Of a stretch of DNA of 64,000 nt, positions 31,893 through 40,485 are shown one piece after another (within the stretch, counting starts at the first letter, position 1; each line of letters begins with the position of its first letter). The stretch is from assembly GCA_910587005.1 (NCBI GenBank), contig CAJULB010000005.1, forward strand, positions 1-64,000, read 5' to 3'. This DNA comes from an uncultured Christensenellaceae bacterium. Lineage in GTDB: Bacteria > Bacillota > Clostridia > Christensenellales > Borkfalkiaceae. Made by a program: the position numbers and the translations under genes. Below the pieces are notes generated by a model. It did no database searches. It worked only from the letters and a program-made list of their open reading frames with translations, and was not told the DNA's origin.

Positions 31893-32567
31893 TCACTTCT
31901 GTAAAAAGGCTTTTTCAAAAATTGCCCCGTCTATATCCCCCGATAAAACGCATTTAACGCACTTTTCGCCGAGTTCAACCGCTTCTTCGACCGCGCCCGA
32001 AAGCGACGTAAAATCGTAACTGCAAACATAAGTCTGTTTTTTGGTTTTATACAAAAACCGCGTGTAATTGAAGTGCCTTTTCAAGCATCTTTCAACCCCC
32101 GTTACGGTAACGGAAGGTTCTAATAGCTTAACCGCGTCGTAAACGGCAAAGGTGTTTTCAAGTATCTTTTCCCGCGGAAGAATGGTTCGCCTTAAACCGA
32201 AATATTTGCTTATAAAAAGTCCCAAATCCGCCTCGAAGCGCTGGTGTGCAAGCGGGTGCTTGTGCGAGTTTTCGTAAGCGTAAACGGCGGGGTGCAATGT
32301 GCAGTCAAGCGCGTAGTGGGTGGCGTAGCCCGCCGAATATGCCGCGTTTGCGCCCTTTAAGGCTGTAAAAAGCTCCTCCGCGTTTCTGCGGTGCAAATCG
32401 CGCCCTAAGTTGGTTTTTGTAAACTTGTAGTTGTAGGCAAAAAACACATCCGCGCCGAGCGCGCCCAGCGTGTACAGCGTTTTGTTTTTAATTTTTGCTT
32501 TGTTTGCCGTGCCGAGCCTTTCAAAAATCTTTTCCGCGGCGATAACGTGTGAAAAATAATCTGGCAT
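31893..32567 (-). CDS. zinc-dependent phospholipase C-like protein
   Basis: The 224-residue protein has the pattern of the PF00882 family: 'PDYFSHVIAAEKIFERL' with an early metal-binding His, 'TLGALGADVFFAY', 'GYATHYALDCTLHPAVYAYE' and 'HPLAHQRFEADLGL'. Members are cytoplasmic or secreted zinc hydrolases related to phospholipase C and to S1/P1 nucleases. No signal peptide is present, so this is likely a cytoplasmic member of unknown substrate. It begins one base after the stop of the upstream DNA glycosylase gene and has no ribosome binding site of its own, pointing to translational coupling. Confidence 0.8.
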   Translation of the reverse strand: MPDYFSHVIAAEKIFERLGTANKAKIKNKTLYTLGALGADVFFAYNYKFTKTNLGRDLHRRNAEELFTALKGANAAYSAGYATHYALDCTLHPAVYAYENSHKHPLAHQRFEADLGLFISKYFGLRRTILPREKILENTFAVYDAVKLLEPSVTVTGVERCLKRHFNYTRFLYKTKKQTYVCSYDFTSLSGAVEEAVELGEKCVKCVLSGDIDGAIFEKAFLQK

Positions 32568-32568
32568 A

Positions 32569-33390
32569 CTATAAGTTTTGCCGTTTTCCGTAAAATAAAT
32601 ACTGCTGAACGTAACCCGAATCTTCCCCGAACAGCCCCGTAAAATATTCGCAAATCTTGTTTCTGCCGGTAAGCGTGCCGTTAAAGTCCTCTTTATAAAT
32701 TTTTTCTATCCATACGTCCACGGGAAAGCTTCCGCGCTTGCCGAAGCCGAAAAGCGCAACGCAGTCGGCAACCTTCGCGCCGATTCCCTTGTAGCTTAAA
32801 AGCTGTTTTTTAAGCTCCTGACCGTCAAGTCCTTCAAGGTGAGCTATTCCCTCGCTTAAAATACGCACCGAGGTTTCCGCAAGAAAAATATCGCGGTAGC
32901 CGCACCCCGCCGAACGGAAAAATTCCGCGCCCGCGCCGGCTAAAACGGCGGTGGAGGGAAAGGTGAAATATTCCTCGCCCAAAAACTCTCTTTTTGCGCC
33001 CAGACCCCCGCATATGCGCGAAATAATGCCCTTTATGCGCGGGATATTGTTGTTTTGGGATATTATGAACGAATAAATCATTTCTTCCTTGTTCTGGTTC
33101 AGCAGTCTTAGCCCCTTAAAAGCTTCCGCCGAGCGCGTTAACAGCGGTATATTATGGGTTTTAGCGCGTTTGACGATTTCGGAATAGTCGCGGTTCAAAT
33201 CGAAGTACTCATAAAAATAATCGTTGTCCTCGCTTTCCACAACGGTCTTGTTTCCGTCCGTGTGCACATAGCAGGCTTTATCCGCAGAGATAACAAAATA
33301 TCCGTCCTTAAAGGGATAAAAGCGGAAAACTTGTCCGCAGTCAAGTACGTGTTCGGGGTTGAAGTATTCCGCATTGTAATCGAATTTCAT
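32569..33390 (-). CDS. 8-oxoguanine DNA glycosylase/AP lyase (HhH-GPD, OGG type)
   Basis: The 273-residue protein has an N-terminal antiparallel beta domain ('DCGQVFRFYPFKDGYFVIS') and a helix-hairpin-helix-GPD core ('LLSYKGIGAKVADCVALFGFGKRGSFPVDVWIEK'). The Lys in 'GAKVADC' and the Asp in 'PVDVW' match the catalytic Lys249/Asp268 pair of human OGG1. It would excise oxidised guanine and cut the resulting abasic strand. AAGGAAG precedes the start. Bacterial OGG-type enzymes are less common than MutM but occur in clostridia. Confidence 0.87.
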   Translation of the reverse strand: MKFDYNAEYFNPEHVLDCGQVFRFYPFKDGYFVISADKACYVHTDGNKTVVESEDNDYFYEYFDLNRDYSEIVKRAKTHNIPLLTRSAEAFKGLRLLNQNKEEMIYSFIISQNNNIPRIKGIISRICGGLGAKREFLGEEYFTFPSTAVLAGAGAEFFRSAGCGYRDIFLAETSVRILSEGIAHLEGLDGQELKKQLLSYKGIGAKVADCVALFGFGKRGSFPVDVWIEKIYKEDFNGTLTGRNKICEYFTGLFGEDSGYVQQYLFYGKRQNL

Positions 33391-33429
33391 TTTTTGCTTC
33401 CTTAACTTTTGTAGCTTGTAACGGGGGGA

Positions 33430-33497
33430 TTCTTCGGCTGCGTTAAAGCCCGCCGCGCTGTGCGCGGCGGGCTTTTGCTCCGCTCAGAATGACAGCC
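33430..33497. repeat. dispersed repeat split by a strong hairpin
   Basis: The two ends of a reverse ATTCTGA unit (GATTCTTCGGCTGCG near 33429 and CTCCGCTCAGAATGACAG up to 33495) are separated by a perfect GC-rich hairpin AAGCCCGCCGCGC/GCGCGGCGGGCTT. The hairpin probably ends the leftward DUF4097 operon. Confidence 0.65.
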
Positions 33498-33540
33498 GTT
33501 GTTACGGTTGCATTTTATCATTTATGAAGTTTGTTGTCAA

Positions 33541-34407
33541 TTATGCTTCGGCAAAAGTAAGTTTAACCGTACCCGCGGAAATTCTCACTTTAATGGTTTT
33601 ATCTGTCGTACCTTGCGAAGACTTTACGTTACAGGTTCCGGCTGATTTATTGACGTTGATGTTATATTCCGCTTGTGCGTTTGTAAAAGCTGCGTTAACC
33701 GTGCCCGCCGAAGCTTCAATGGAAGTATAGTTGCTTTGAATTTTTTTAAAAGAAACCGTGCCCGCCGAAATGTCGCAGTTAAGTTTATCGGTAGCAGTTT
33801 CTCTAACCGTTACGGTTCCTGCCGCGAGGTCGATACCGAAGTTATCGCAAACGATTTTTCCTGCGTTGACCGTCCCTGCCGCCATATCTATATTGAAATC
33901 CGCGCATGCAATACTTTCGGTTTTAACCGTTCCGGCATTTATGTCAAGGTTGAGTTTGCCGTAATTTCCATCTGCCAAAGTAATCATACCCGCGTCTAAA
34001 TAAATCTGTAAATCGTAAATTTTGTTCTGCGGCAACTTAATAACAGTTGCGGGAATATTTGACGTACTCCAAGGCAACCAGCGTAACCAATGCCAGAACG
34101 ATTTTTGAACTGTTTTAACTTCCAAAATACCGTTGGCTTCAGTTATCTCGTAGCCGAAAACGTCGCATTCTGGATAGTCTACCGTAACGGTTTCGCCGTC
34201 GTAAAATTCTGTTCTTACGGGCCCCGCGTCGATATCCAGCTTTAAATCCTTTATATCTCCGTTTTCGGCGGTGAAAGTGCGCATCTCGAAGTCGTAATAA
34301 ACGTTCGGGAATTTCCAGCCGTTCATATAAAGTCCTCCGATAAGCACGGCGATACCGATTACGGCGATAACCGCGCCCGCAATAATTCCTTTAACCCAGG
34401 CTTTCAT
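33541..34407 (-). CDS. DUF4097 beta-helix membrane-anchored protein
   Basis: The 288-residue protein has one N-terminal membrane helix (about 8-28) and then a ladder of short repeats with a recurring 'SAGTV' or 'AAGTV' step every 18-20 residues ('INAGTVKTESIACADFNIDMAAGTV' and so on), the DUF4097 beta-helix. Its role is unknown; the family is typically found in operons with PadR and HAAS/DUF1700 proteins and linked to envelope stress control. GGAGGG precedes the ATG, and the upstream gene ends two bases earlier. Confidence 0.88.
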   Translation of the reverse strand: MKAWVKGIIAGAVIAVIGIAVLIGGLYMNGWKFPNVYYDFEMRTFTAENGDIKDLKLDIDAGPVRTEFYDGETVTVDYPECDVFGYEITEANGILEVKTVQKSFWHWLRWLPWSTSNIPATVIKLPQNKIYDLQIYLDAGMITLADGNYGKLNLDINAGTVKTESIACADFNIDMAAGTVNAGKIVCDNFGIDLAAGTVTVRETATDKLNCDISAGTVSFKKIQSNYTSIEASAGTVNAAFTNAQAEYNINVNKSAGTCNVKSSQGTTDKTIKVRISAGTVKLTFAEA

Positions 34408-34409
34408 AT

Positions 34410-35267
34410 TTATACGCCCTCCTTGCCGCTGAACAGCGATTTAAGCCAACGGAAAAACTTTCCGAAAAGCGTCCACATTATTTTGATAAGCTTTACAAAC
34501 AGAGGAATAAGCGCAATGCTTACGCCGCAGATAATAATTCCGGCGCCCGTTTCGCACAAGCCCGCAGCAATTCCGTGCGCAACCATTGTGCCTATGCCCG
34601 AGCCGACCGCAGCCACGCCCGAAATAAGCGTTGCAAAGGGGGCAACGCACACGCTGACGGTTATGCCGACCATTGCAATTATAACACCGCAAATAGGTAC
34701 TGCAAAAATTATGCAAAGCAACACGAATACCCAGGTAAAGTTTCCTTTTTCCTTCTTTTTGGGTGCGGGTGCAGGCGCGGGGGAGGTGTTGGCGTAATTT
34801 GTTCCGCTGTCAGTGTTTCTGCCGTTATTTACGGTATATCCCGAGGGGTAAGCGGTGTTGGTTTGCGCGTAATTATAGCTTTCAAACCCGCCGGCTCCGC
34901 GTTTTTTCGCCTGTTCGCGTCTGCGTTTTTCGGCTTCTATACTGCGCAGTCTTTCCTCGTCGCGTCTTGCCTGTTCCTCTCGGCGCAGTCTTTCTTCTTC
35001 CTCGCGCCGCGCTCTCTCGTCACGGCGGTTTGCGCGCGGTTCGTCGTAGTACTCGTCGTAATACCCGCCCGGGCGGTTTTCGCTTAAAATTCTCTGTGCG
35101 GCGTCGTAAGGCGCTCCGAAGTCCTGAATAATTTCACGTTCGGTAAACCCTGCGTCGCGTCTGTCGGCGTAAGCTTCGGCGTAATAATCGAGTACGCGTC
35201 TGCGTTCGCTTTCGGAAACGCTTAACAAATTCGATTTTAATTCATCGCGCCATTCGTTATAAGTCAT
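34410..35267 (-). CDS. DUF1700/HAAS-domain membrane protein
   Basis: The 285-residue protein opens with the HAAS helical domain ('YNEWRDELKSNLLSVSESERRRVLDYYAEAYADRRDAG', residues 3-45), followed by an Arg/Glu-rich coiled-coil (about 70-120), a Gly/Asn/Tyr-rich linker and several membrane helices (about 175-260). It overlaps the PadR gene by four bases. In this operon type the HAAS domain is thought to interact with the partner proteins; details are not established. Confidence 0.88.
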   Translation of the reverse strand: MTYNEWRDELKSNLLSVSESERRRVLDYYAEAYADRRDAGFTEREIIQDFGAPYDAAQRILSENRPGGYYDEYYDEPRANRRDERARREEEERLRREEQARRDEERLRSIEAEKRRREQAKKRGAGGFESYNYAQTNTAYPSGYTVNNGRNTDSGTNYANTSPAPAPAPKKKEKGNFTWVFVLLCIIFAVPICGVIIAMVGITVSVCVAPFATLISGVAAVGSGIGTMVAHGIAAGLCETGAGIIICGVSIALIPLFVKLIKIMWTLFGKFFRWLKSLFSGKEGV

Positions 35268-35575
35268 ATTCTTCCTCCGAAGATTTTTTTATAAATTTGG
35301 TTTATTTCCAGCAAGTCGTCCCTGCCGGATACAAGCTTTTTAAGTCCCGCGTGCGTAATTTTATAGTACCGTCGCAACCGCCCGCTGAACTCGGACGTTC
35401 GCGCGGTTATAAATCCGCCCGCCTCCAACCTTTTTAAAATGGGGTACAGAGTGCTTTCGGATATCTCTATCACGCCTTCCAAGTCGCTTATAATTTTATA
35501 GCCGTAGCTCTCGCCTTTGGAAATAGCGTGAAGTACGCAAACGTCTAAAATTCCTTTTTTTAATTGAATATCCAT
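35264..35575 (-). CDS. PadR-family transcriptional regulator
   Basis: The 103-residue winged-helix protein begins 'MDIQLKKGILDVCVLHAISKGESYGYKIISDLE' and includes 'SESTLYPILKRLEAGGFI', the PadR recognition helix, and 'RRYYKITHAGLKKL', the wing. It is the first gene of a three-gene operon with DUF1700 and DUF4097. A palindrome lies within its own promoter (35603-35620), so it likely represses itself. Confidence 0.93.
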   Translation of the reverse strand: MDIQLKKGILDVCVLHAISKGESYGYKIISDLEGVIEISESTLYPILKRLEAGGFITARTSEFSGRLRRYYKITHAGLKKLVSGRDDLLEINQIYKKIFGGRI

Positions 35576-35600
35576 TTACAAATACCCCGCTTTGTCTAAT

Positions 35601-35629
35601 ACTATACATTGCAGAGTATAAGTTGTCAA
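35601..35629 (-). promoter_or_regulatory. PadR operon promoter with overlapping palindromic operator
   Basis: On the minus strand TTGACA (35629-35624) and TATAGT (35606-35601) are 17 bases apart. An inverted repeat TATAC-8-GTATA (35603-35620) lies between and over the -10 box, an ideal place for repression by the adjacent PadR protein. Confidence 0.75.
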
Positions 35630-35755
35630 GTGTTTTGAATAATTTTTTCCGCAATTTTAAGTTGCGTTTTTTATATGCTTATATGCATCGTTATGCGTTG
35701 CCGTTTGGTGGCGTAAACCGTGCCTTAACAAACAAGCTTATAAATTTTTTAACCC

Positions 35756-35784
35756 GCATATAATAAATTTTTTTACTGATAATA
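35756..35784 (+). promoter_or_regulatory. candidate SigG-type promoter of gerA
   Basis: GCATA (35756-35760), 17 bases, GATAATA (35778-35784) matches the SigG consensus (GHATR, 17-18, CATNHTA) except for one base. The -10 ends five bases before the gerA ATG, so the transcript would be leaderless. Confidence 0.45.
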
Positions 35785-35789
35785 ATTTT

Positions 35790-37223
35790 ATGGTTACACT
35801 GGAAAAAAATATTAAAGCGGTAAAGGATATTCTCACCTCCGAGGATATTCTCGTATTCGAATTTTCGGCGCAAAGCGGTAAAAAGTTTGCGGTAATCTAC
35901 GCGGACGGGGTAGCCGACAAGCCGCTTATCGGCGAGCTTGTAATAAAGCCGTTGAAGTACGCGCAGGAAAATTCTGATTTATCCGCGGTAAAACAACTGC
36001 TTGCCTCGCCCGAGGTTAAGGACGGCAAAAAAATTCAGGACGCGGTGAAAGAGGTTTCCGACGGTAACGCCGTTCTTTTTGTGGACGGTGAAAAGGACTT
36101 TGTAATTATCGGTCTTAAAAAGCCCCCCGGCAGAAGCGTAGCCGAACCGCCCACGCAGGTTGCGGTGCACGGCCCGCGCGAGGGCTTTACCGAGGATATA
36201 AAGGTAAATCTGGGACTTGTGCGCAAGCGTTTGAAAACCGAAAAACTGCAAGTCAAAACAATAAAAACGGGCAAAAGGTCGGAAACATCCGTTTCAATAG
36301 TATATATAGAGGGGCTGTGCGACAAGGATTTACCCAAAAAAATCGAGCGCGAAATTATGCAGAACAAAATCGACATAATTCCCGACAGCTCCTACGTGGG
36401 GCAATTTCTGGCAAAGCGCCCGCGTTCGCTGTTCAAGCAGTGCGGTACTTCCGAAAAGCCCGACGTTTTCTGCGCGAAGCTATGCGAAGGCAGGGTAGGC
36501 GTAATAGTGGACGGTTCACCCATAGCGCTTACCGCGCCGTATATGCTGGTGGAGGACTTTCAGTCGGTAGAGGACTATTATATAACCTCTTACCGCGCCA
36601 CAACGCTTAGATTATTGCGCATATTTTCAATAATTATCGGGCTGATGCTTCCCGCGCTGTATATCTCGGCACAGCTTTTCAAAATTCAGATAATACCCTT
36701 TCAGCTGCTGCTTAAAATTTCAAGCTCGGTCGCGGGGCTTGCGCTTTCGCCGAGTACGGAAATGTTTTTAACGCTGTTCGTGCTTGAAGTTTTAAACGAA
36801 GCCTCTATCCGTATGCCAAAATACGTCGGGCTTGCCCTTTCGGTTGTCGGCGCGCTGGTTTTGGGCGATACGGCGGTAAAAGCGGGCATAATTTCAACCC
36901 CCGCAATTATAATAATCGCGTTTTCGGCAATCTGTCTTTATACCGTTCCCAACGCGGTTGAAATGACTACGACGCTCAGGTGGATATATTTGCTTGTGGC
37001 GGGCAGTATAGGCCCGTTTGGAATTGTGCTTTTAACGGCTTATCTTATATGCTACATTGTCAGCGAGCAGTCTTACGGCGTGCCGCTGGCTGCTCCGTTC
37101 GCGCCGCTTGTAAAAAGCGATATGTACGACAGTTTTATAAAAGCGAATATGTACACGTTAAATAAAAGACCGAAAGTTTTAAAGGTAAAGGAGAAGGTAA
37201 GGCTTGAAAGAAATGAGGATTGA
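35790..37223 (+). CDS. gerA: spore germination protein GerA (A subunit of germinant receptor)
   Basis: The 477-residue protein has the GerA-family layout: two soluble N-terminal subdomains (about 1-260, with 'IVYIEGLCDKDLPKKIEREI' and 'CEGRVGVIVDGSPIALTAPYML') and about five or six membrane helices, with the family motif 'EASIRMPKYVGLALSVVGALVLGDTAVKAGI'. A and B subunits form a germinant-sensing ion channel in the inner membrane of the spore. No ribosome binding site precedes the ATG; a SigG-like promoter ends five bases before it. It overlaps gerB. Confidence 0.95.
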   Translation: MVTLEKNIKAVKDILTSEDILVFEFSAQSGKKFAVIYADGVADKPLIGELVIKPLKYAQENSDLSAVKQLLASPEVKDGKKIQDAVKEVSDGNAVLFVDGEKDFVIIGLKKPPGRSVAEPPTQVAVHGPREGFTEDIKVNLGLVRKRLKTEKLQVKTIKTGKRSETSVSIVYIEGLCDKDLPKKIEREIMQNKIDIIPDSSYVGQFLAKRPRSLFKQCGTSEKPDVFCAKLCEGRVGVIVDGSPIALTAPYMLVEDFQSVEDYYITSYRATTLRLLRIFSIIIGLMLPALYISAQLFKIQIIPFQLLLKISSSVAGLALSPSTEMFLTLFVLEVLNEASIRMPKYVGLALSVVGALVLGDTAVKAGIISTPAIIIIAFSAICLYTVPNAVEMTTTLRWIYLLVAGSIGPFGIVLLTAYLICYIVSEQSYGVPLAAPFAPLVKSDMYDSFIKANMYTLNKRPKVLKVKEKVRLERNED

Positions 37224-38286
37224 CGTCCGCCAGATATGCTTTATTATGTTTGCTTACACGGCGGCAACAAAGCTTTTGATGTATCCCACAATATTAAGTC
37301 AGCTTTGCGGCAGAGATTTGCTGTTTTCCGCGGCAATCAGCTTTTTAATAGAGGGAATAGCCGTTTGGACGGTTGCGTATCTGTGTTCGCGTACGGACAA
37401 AACGTTTTTTCAGCTTTTGCAGGGAACGCTCGGCAACGTCGGCGCGCGCATAATCTTCGGGTTTTTCGCGGTGTTCTTTTTTCTTGCGGCTATCATTCCC
37501 GTGTTTGAGCAAGAGCAGTACGTCCACAATATTTTTTACGATACCATTCCGTCAATCGGCGTGTTTTTGCCGTTTTTTATATTTGCGGCGTATGCGGCGG
37601 GCAAGCGTCTTACCAATATCGGCAGATGCGCGGATATTTGCTTTCCTATATTTTTGGTCAGTATTGTGTTTTTGCTGGCAATGGCTTTCCCCGAAGTTCA
37701 GTGGGACGACTTTCTGCCCGTATTAAAGACGCCCGCAACCAAAATTTTGCGCGGAGTTTCGGGTACGGCGCTCAATTTTTTCGAGCCGTGCTGGCTTTTG
37801 ATGTTTATGGGACGCTTTAAATACAAAAAAGGCGACGCGGCAAGAATAACCTTCTCATATGCCGGCGGCGCGGCGGCTGTTTTGCTGTTTTTGACGGTTT
37901 TTTACGGGATGTACGGCGCGGTTGCCACATCCAGAACGTTCGCCGTTGCAAGGATGTCGCTGTTTTTTCCCGCAATAGAAACGCTGGGCAGAATAGATAT
38001 TATTCTTTTGCTTGCGCTTGAAATAGTAATGCTGTTTGCCGTGGTTTTGAATATTCAGCTTGCCACTCAGTGCATATCCGATTGTGCGGGTTGGGGTAAT
38101 CTTAAAATTATATCGGTAATCGTCAACACTGCGATGTTGCTTATTTTAGTTTTCACGGAAAGTATTTATAACTCAATCCATTTGGTTTATTATAAATGGG
38201 CGTGGATTGCAGTTATAATATTTACCGTGCTTATACCGATTCTTGCGTGGGCGCTTAAAAGGAGAAACACGAATGAAAAGCAATAA
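37204..38286 (+). CDS. gerB: spore germination protein GerB (amino-acid permease-like B subunit)
   Basis: The 360-residue protein has about ten membrane helices and the APC-superfamily fold of GerB subunits, which bind the germinant. I start at TTG 37204, ten bases after AAAGGAG; an ATG at 37213 is the alternative. It overlaps gerA by 20 bases and gerC by 14, so translation is coupled. The specificity cannot be read from sequence. Confidence 0.92.
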   Translation: MKEMRIDVRQICFIMFAYTAATKLLMYPTILSQLCGRDLLFSAAISFLIEGIAVWTVAYLCSRTDKTFFQLLQGTLGNVGARIIFGFFAVFFFLAAIIPVFEQEQYVHNIFYDTIPSIGVFLPFFIFAAYAAGKRLTNIGRCADICFPIFLVSIVFLLAMAFPEVQWDDFLPVLKTPATKILRGVSGTALNFFEPCWLLMFMGRFKYKKGDAARITFSYAGGAAAVLLFLTVFYGMYGAVATSRTFAVARMSLFFPAIETLGRIDIILLLALEIVMLFAVVLNIQLATQCISDCAGWGNLKIISVIVNTAMLLILVFTESIYNSIHLVYYKWAWIAVIIFTVLIPILAWALKRRNTNEKQ

Positions 38287-39625
38287 AAAGGATGAAAACA
38301 CCGTTAAAAAACCCGCTATGAAAAGCAAGCTGAATTTAAGTAAATTTTCGGTGCTGGTTTACTGGCTTATTCTGCTTGTGCTTTTGGTAATGTTTTTTAC
38401 AAACGATTTCGGGCTTGTGGATATTCATAAAACCTCTATAATAACCGCGGTCGCAATAGATTCGGACGACGACGGCGAGGTGCTTGTAACCGCGGAAATC
38501 GCCGTTCCGCAACCTTCGCAAAGCGGAGAGAATATCAAGTACACGCAGGTTCAGGGCAGCGGACTTACCATAGCTGACGCGCTGAACGAAATCAACGCAA
38601 AAACGGGCTTTTATCCCAAACTGCAATTCTGTAAGCTTATTTTAATAGGCGAAAGCTGCCGCGGTAAACAGCTTTTCAGGATGCTCGGCTGTTTTTACCG
38701 TAAAAACTATTCCGAGCTGACCGCGCTTACGGCAATGTGCGAGGGTAACGCTTACGATATGCTTGCGTTAAAGTCCAACGTTTCGAATATGACAAGCGAG
38801 GCTATCCGCAAAGTGCTTTCGGACGAGATTGAAAAATCTGCCAACGCAACGTCCGCAAACCTTAAAAAAATCGCGGCTATGCAGTACTCGCAGAGCGCGG
38901 CGTGCTTTATGCCTTATGTTGAGGTGAACAAGCCCGGCGAAAGCGAAAACGGCGGTAACGGCGACAACGTCGGGGGCGAAGGCTCTAATTCCGGACAGCA
39001 GGGCGGACAAGGCGGAAGCGGCGGAAGCGGTCAGGGACAAGGCGGAGGTGAAAGCGGCGGAGGCGGTCAGGGACAGGGCGGCGAAAGCCCGCAAAGCGGT
39101 TCCGGCGGAAGCGAACAGCCGGTTGAATTCAGCGCCCGCAAAACCGCGTATTTTTCGGACGGAAACTTTGTGGGCATTTTAGACGAACAGCAGGCTTTCG
39201 CGCTTGCGGTTATTTCAAACAATATCCGCATAGCCGTGTTGCCGTGCGACGCGGACGATATTCATTATACCCTCGGTCTAAGAAACGTGAAGTGCGGTGT
39301 GGATTTAAAGGTTGAAAACGGCGTGCCCGTGCTGAGCGTGAAATTCTCGGCAAGGGCGCAGATTCAAGGCGCAAGGGTAAAGGTTGACTTGCAGAAAATT
39401 ATTGCGGACGACGCAATTCCCGCAAGCGTTACAAAGGGCGCCGAAACCGAAGTACGTGCAAGGTTTGAGGATTTGCTTAAAGCCGTAAAGGAAAGCGGAG
39501 CGGATATAATCGGCGTAAAACAGCTCCTTTACAAAAAAAATTATAAGTATTACGACGCGTTCAAGGACGATATTTTACAGAGAATGAGGGTAGACTATAA
39601 AATCAAAATAACCAGCGTGTCTTAA
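38273..39625 (+). CDS. gerC: spore germination protein GerC, transmembrane-anchored variant with Gly-rich insert
   Basis: I start at the ATG at 38273 behind AAAGGAG. The 450-residue protein keeps the GerC domains ('ALNEINAKTGFYPKLQFCKLILIGE' and the C-terminal 'RFEDLLKAVKESGADIIGVKQLLYKK'). Two things are odd. Canonical GerC proteins are lipoproteins, but here the N-terminal hydrophobic helix (about 27-48) has no lipobox Cys. A Gly/Gln/Ser/Glu-rich segment (about residues 225-282) is inserted between domains 1 and 2/3. The C subunit supports receptor assembly at the spore inner membrane. Confidence 0.9.
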   Translation: MKSNKKDENTVKKPAMKSKLNLSKFSVLVYWLILLVLLVMFFTNDFGLVDIHKTSIITAVAIDSDDDGEVLVTAEIAVPQPSQSGENIKYTQVQGSGLTIADALNEINAKTGFYPKLQFCKLILIGESCRGKQLFRMLGCFYRKNYSELTALTAMCEGNAYDMLALKSNVSNMTSEAIRKVLSDEIEKSANATSANLKKIAAMQYSQSAACFMPYVEVNKPGESENGGNGDNVGGEGSNSGQQGGQGGSGGSGQGQGGGESGGGGQGQGGESPQSGSGGSEQPVEFSARKTAYFSDGNFVGILDEQQAFALAVISNNIRIAVLPCDADDIHYTLGLRNVKCGVDLKVENGVPVLSVKFSARAQIQGARVKVDLQKIIADDAIPASVTKGAETEVRARFEDLLKAVKESGADIIGVKQLLYKKNYKYYDAFKDDILQRMRVDYKIKITSVS

Positions 39626-39651
39626 AAACGCATAAAATTATATTGAGAAAA

Positions 39652-39690
39652 GCGGGCGCACCTGACGGTGCGCCCGCAAATGTGTTTTAC
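39652..39690 (+). terminator. terminator of the gerABC operon
   Basis: An 11-bp perfect stem (39652-39662 with 39667-39677) is followed by AAATGTGTTTT. Confidence 0.65.
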
Positions 39691-39741
39691 GGTCTGAAAA
39701 ATAAGCGAAGTTTCGGCATATTTCCGCCTCAATTAACCGTT

Positions 39742-40293
39742 TTAAACCGCGTTGAGGTGGGCAAGCGATTCGATAATCAGCTTTGCAAGCAGTTGAATAT
39801 CCTGCTCTGTCGCGCCCTCTTCCGCGTTTTCGGTCAATATTTTCGCGGTTTTTTCCGCGCCGTTGCCCGTAACGTCCCTTTCAATCGCCTCGGCAATAAG
39901 CTTTGCAACCGCCTCAACGCGTTTGACGGGCACATATCCCTCGATTAACGTGTAAATTACGCCCTCGGCGGGGGATAAGCCCTGCTTTTTTTCGCGCACA
40001 AACTGCTCGTATAATACGTATAATAACGTAGCGGCGGCGCCGACGGAAATTCCGTGTTCCATAACCGAAACGTATTCCGTCACAAGGTACGCAAGGCTCA
40101 AATTTTTTACCGCGGCGTAAACTGCGTAAAACAGCGTACCCAAGGTAAACGGCAGAAAGGTAAAAAGCTTTTTGTTGGATTTTTTTAAAAAAGTCACCTT
40201 GCAAAGCTGTACGGTAAGCGCGGTAGCCAAAGCCAAAAGCAGTACGTCCAGACCGTAAAAGGTGAAAGCGTCTATAATTTCGATAAAAGTCAT
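39742..40293 (-). CDS. hypothetical membrane protein
   Basis: The 183-residue protein has three hydrophobic helices in the first 100 residues and a helical, charged C-terminal half ('VKRVEAVAKLIAEAIERDV', 'AKILTENAEEGATEQDIQLLAKLI'). CGGAGA precedes the start. It is transcribed alone, converging with gerABC. I recognise no family. Confidence 0.7.
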   Translation of the reverse strand: MTFIEIIDAFTFYGLDVLLLALATALTVQLCKVTFLKKSNKKLFTFLPFTLGTLFYAVYAAVKNLSLAYLVTEYVSVMEHGISVGAAATLLYVLYEQFVREKKQGLSPAEGVIYTLIEGYVPVKRVEAVAKLIAEAIERDVTGNGAEKTAKILTENAEEGATEQDIQLLAKLIIESLAHLNAV

Positions 40294-40449
40294 TTTTTTC
40301 TCCGACGGAACCGCGCCCGACGCGCCGCCGTTCCGAAATTATTTTTTTCACCCGACAGCTTTTAATTAACCCGCCGCGGACGTATTAAACGTAAACGGCA
40401 AAAATAAACCTAAAATAAAAACGTAGCTCTTTCACACGCCGTAAAACGC

Positions 40450-40485
40450 TTGCCCGAAACTTGAAAACGTGTTAAAATTCAATAT
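40450..40485 (+). promoter_or_regulatory. SigA-type promoter placing the transcript start on the trmB ATG
   Basis: TTGCCC (40450-40455) and TAAAAT (40473-40478) are 17 bases apart. Seven bases lie between the -10 box and the ATG at 40486, and there is no ribosome binding site. Confidence 0.6.

Noticed and set aside
36035..36376. Long open frames on the strand opposite gerA, cysS, metG, ispE and other genes
   Set aside because: They are shadows caused by codon bias of the real genes; none has a ribosome binding site and recognisable domains.
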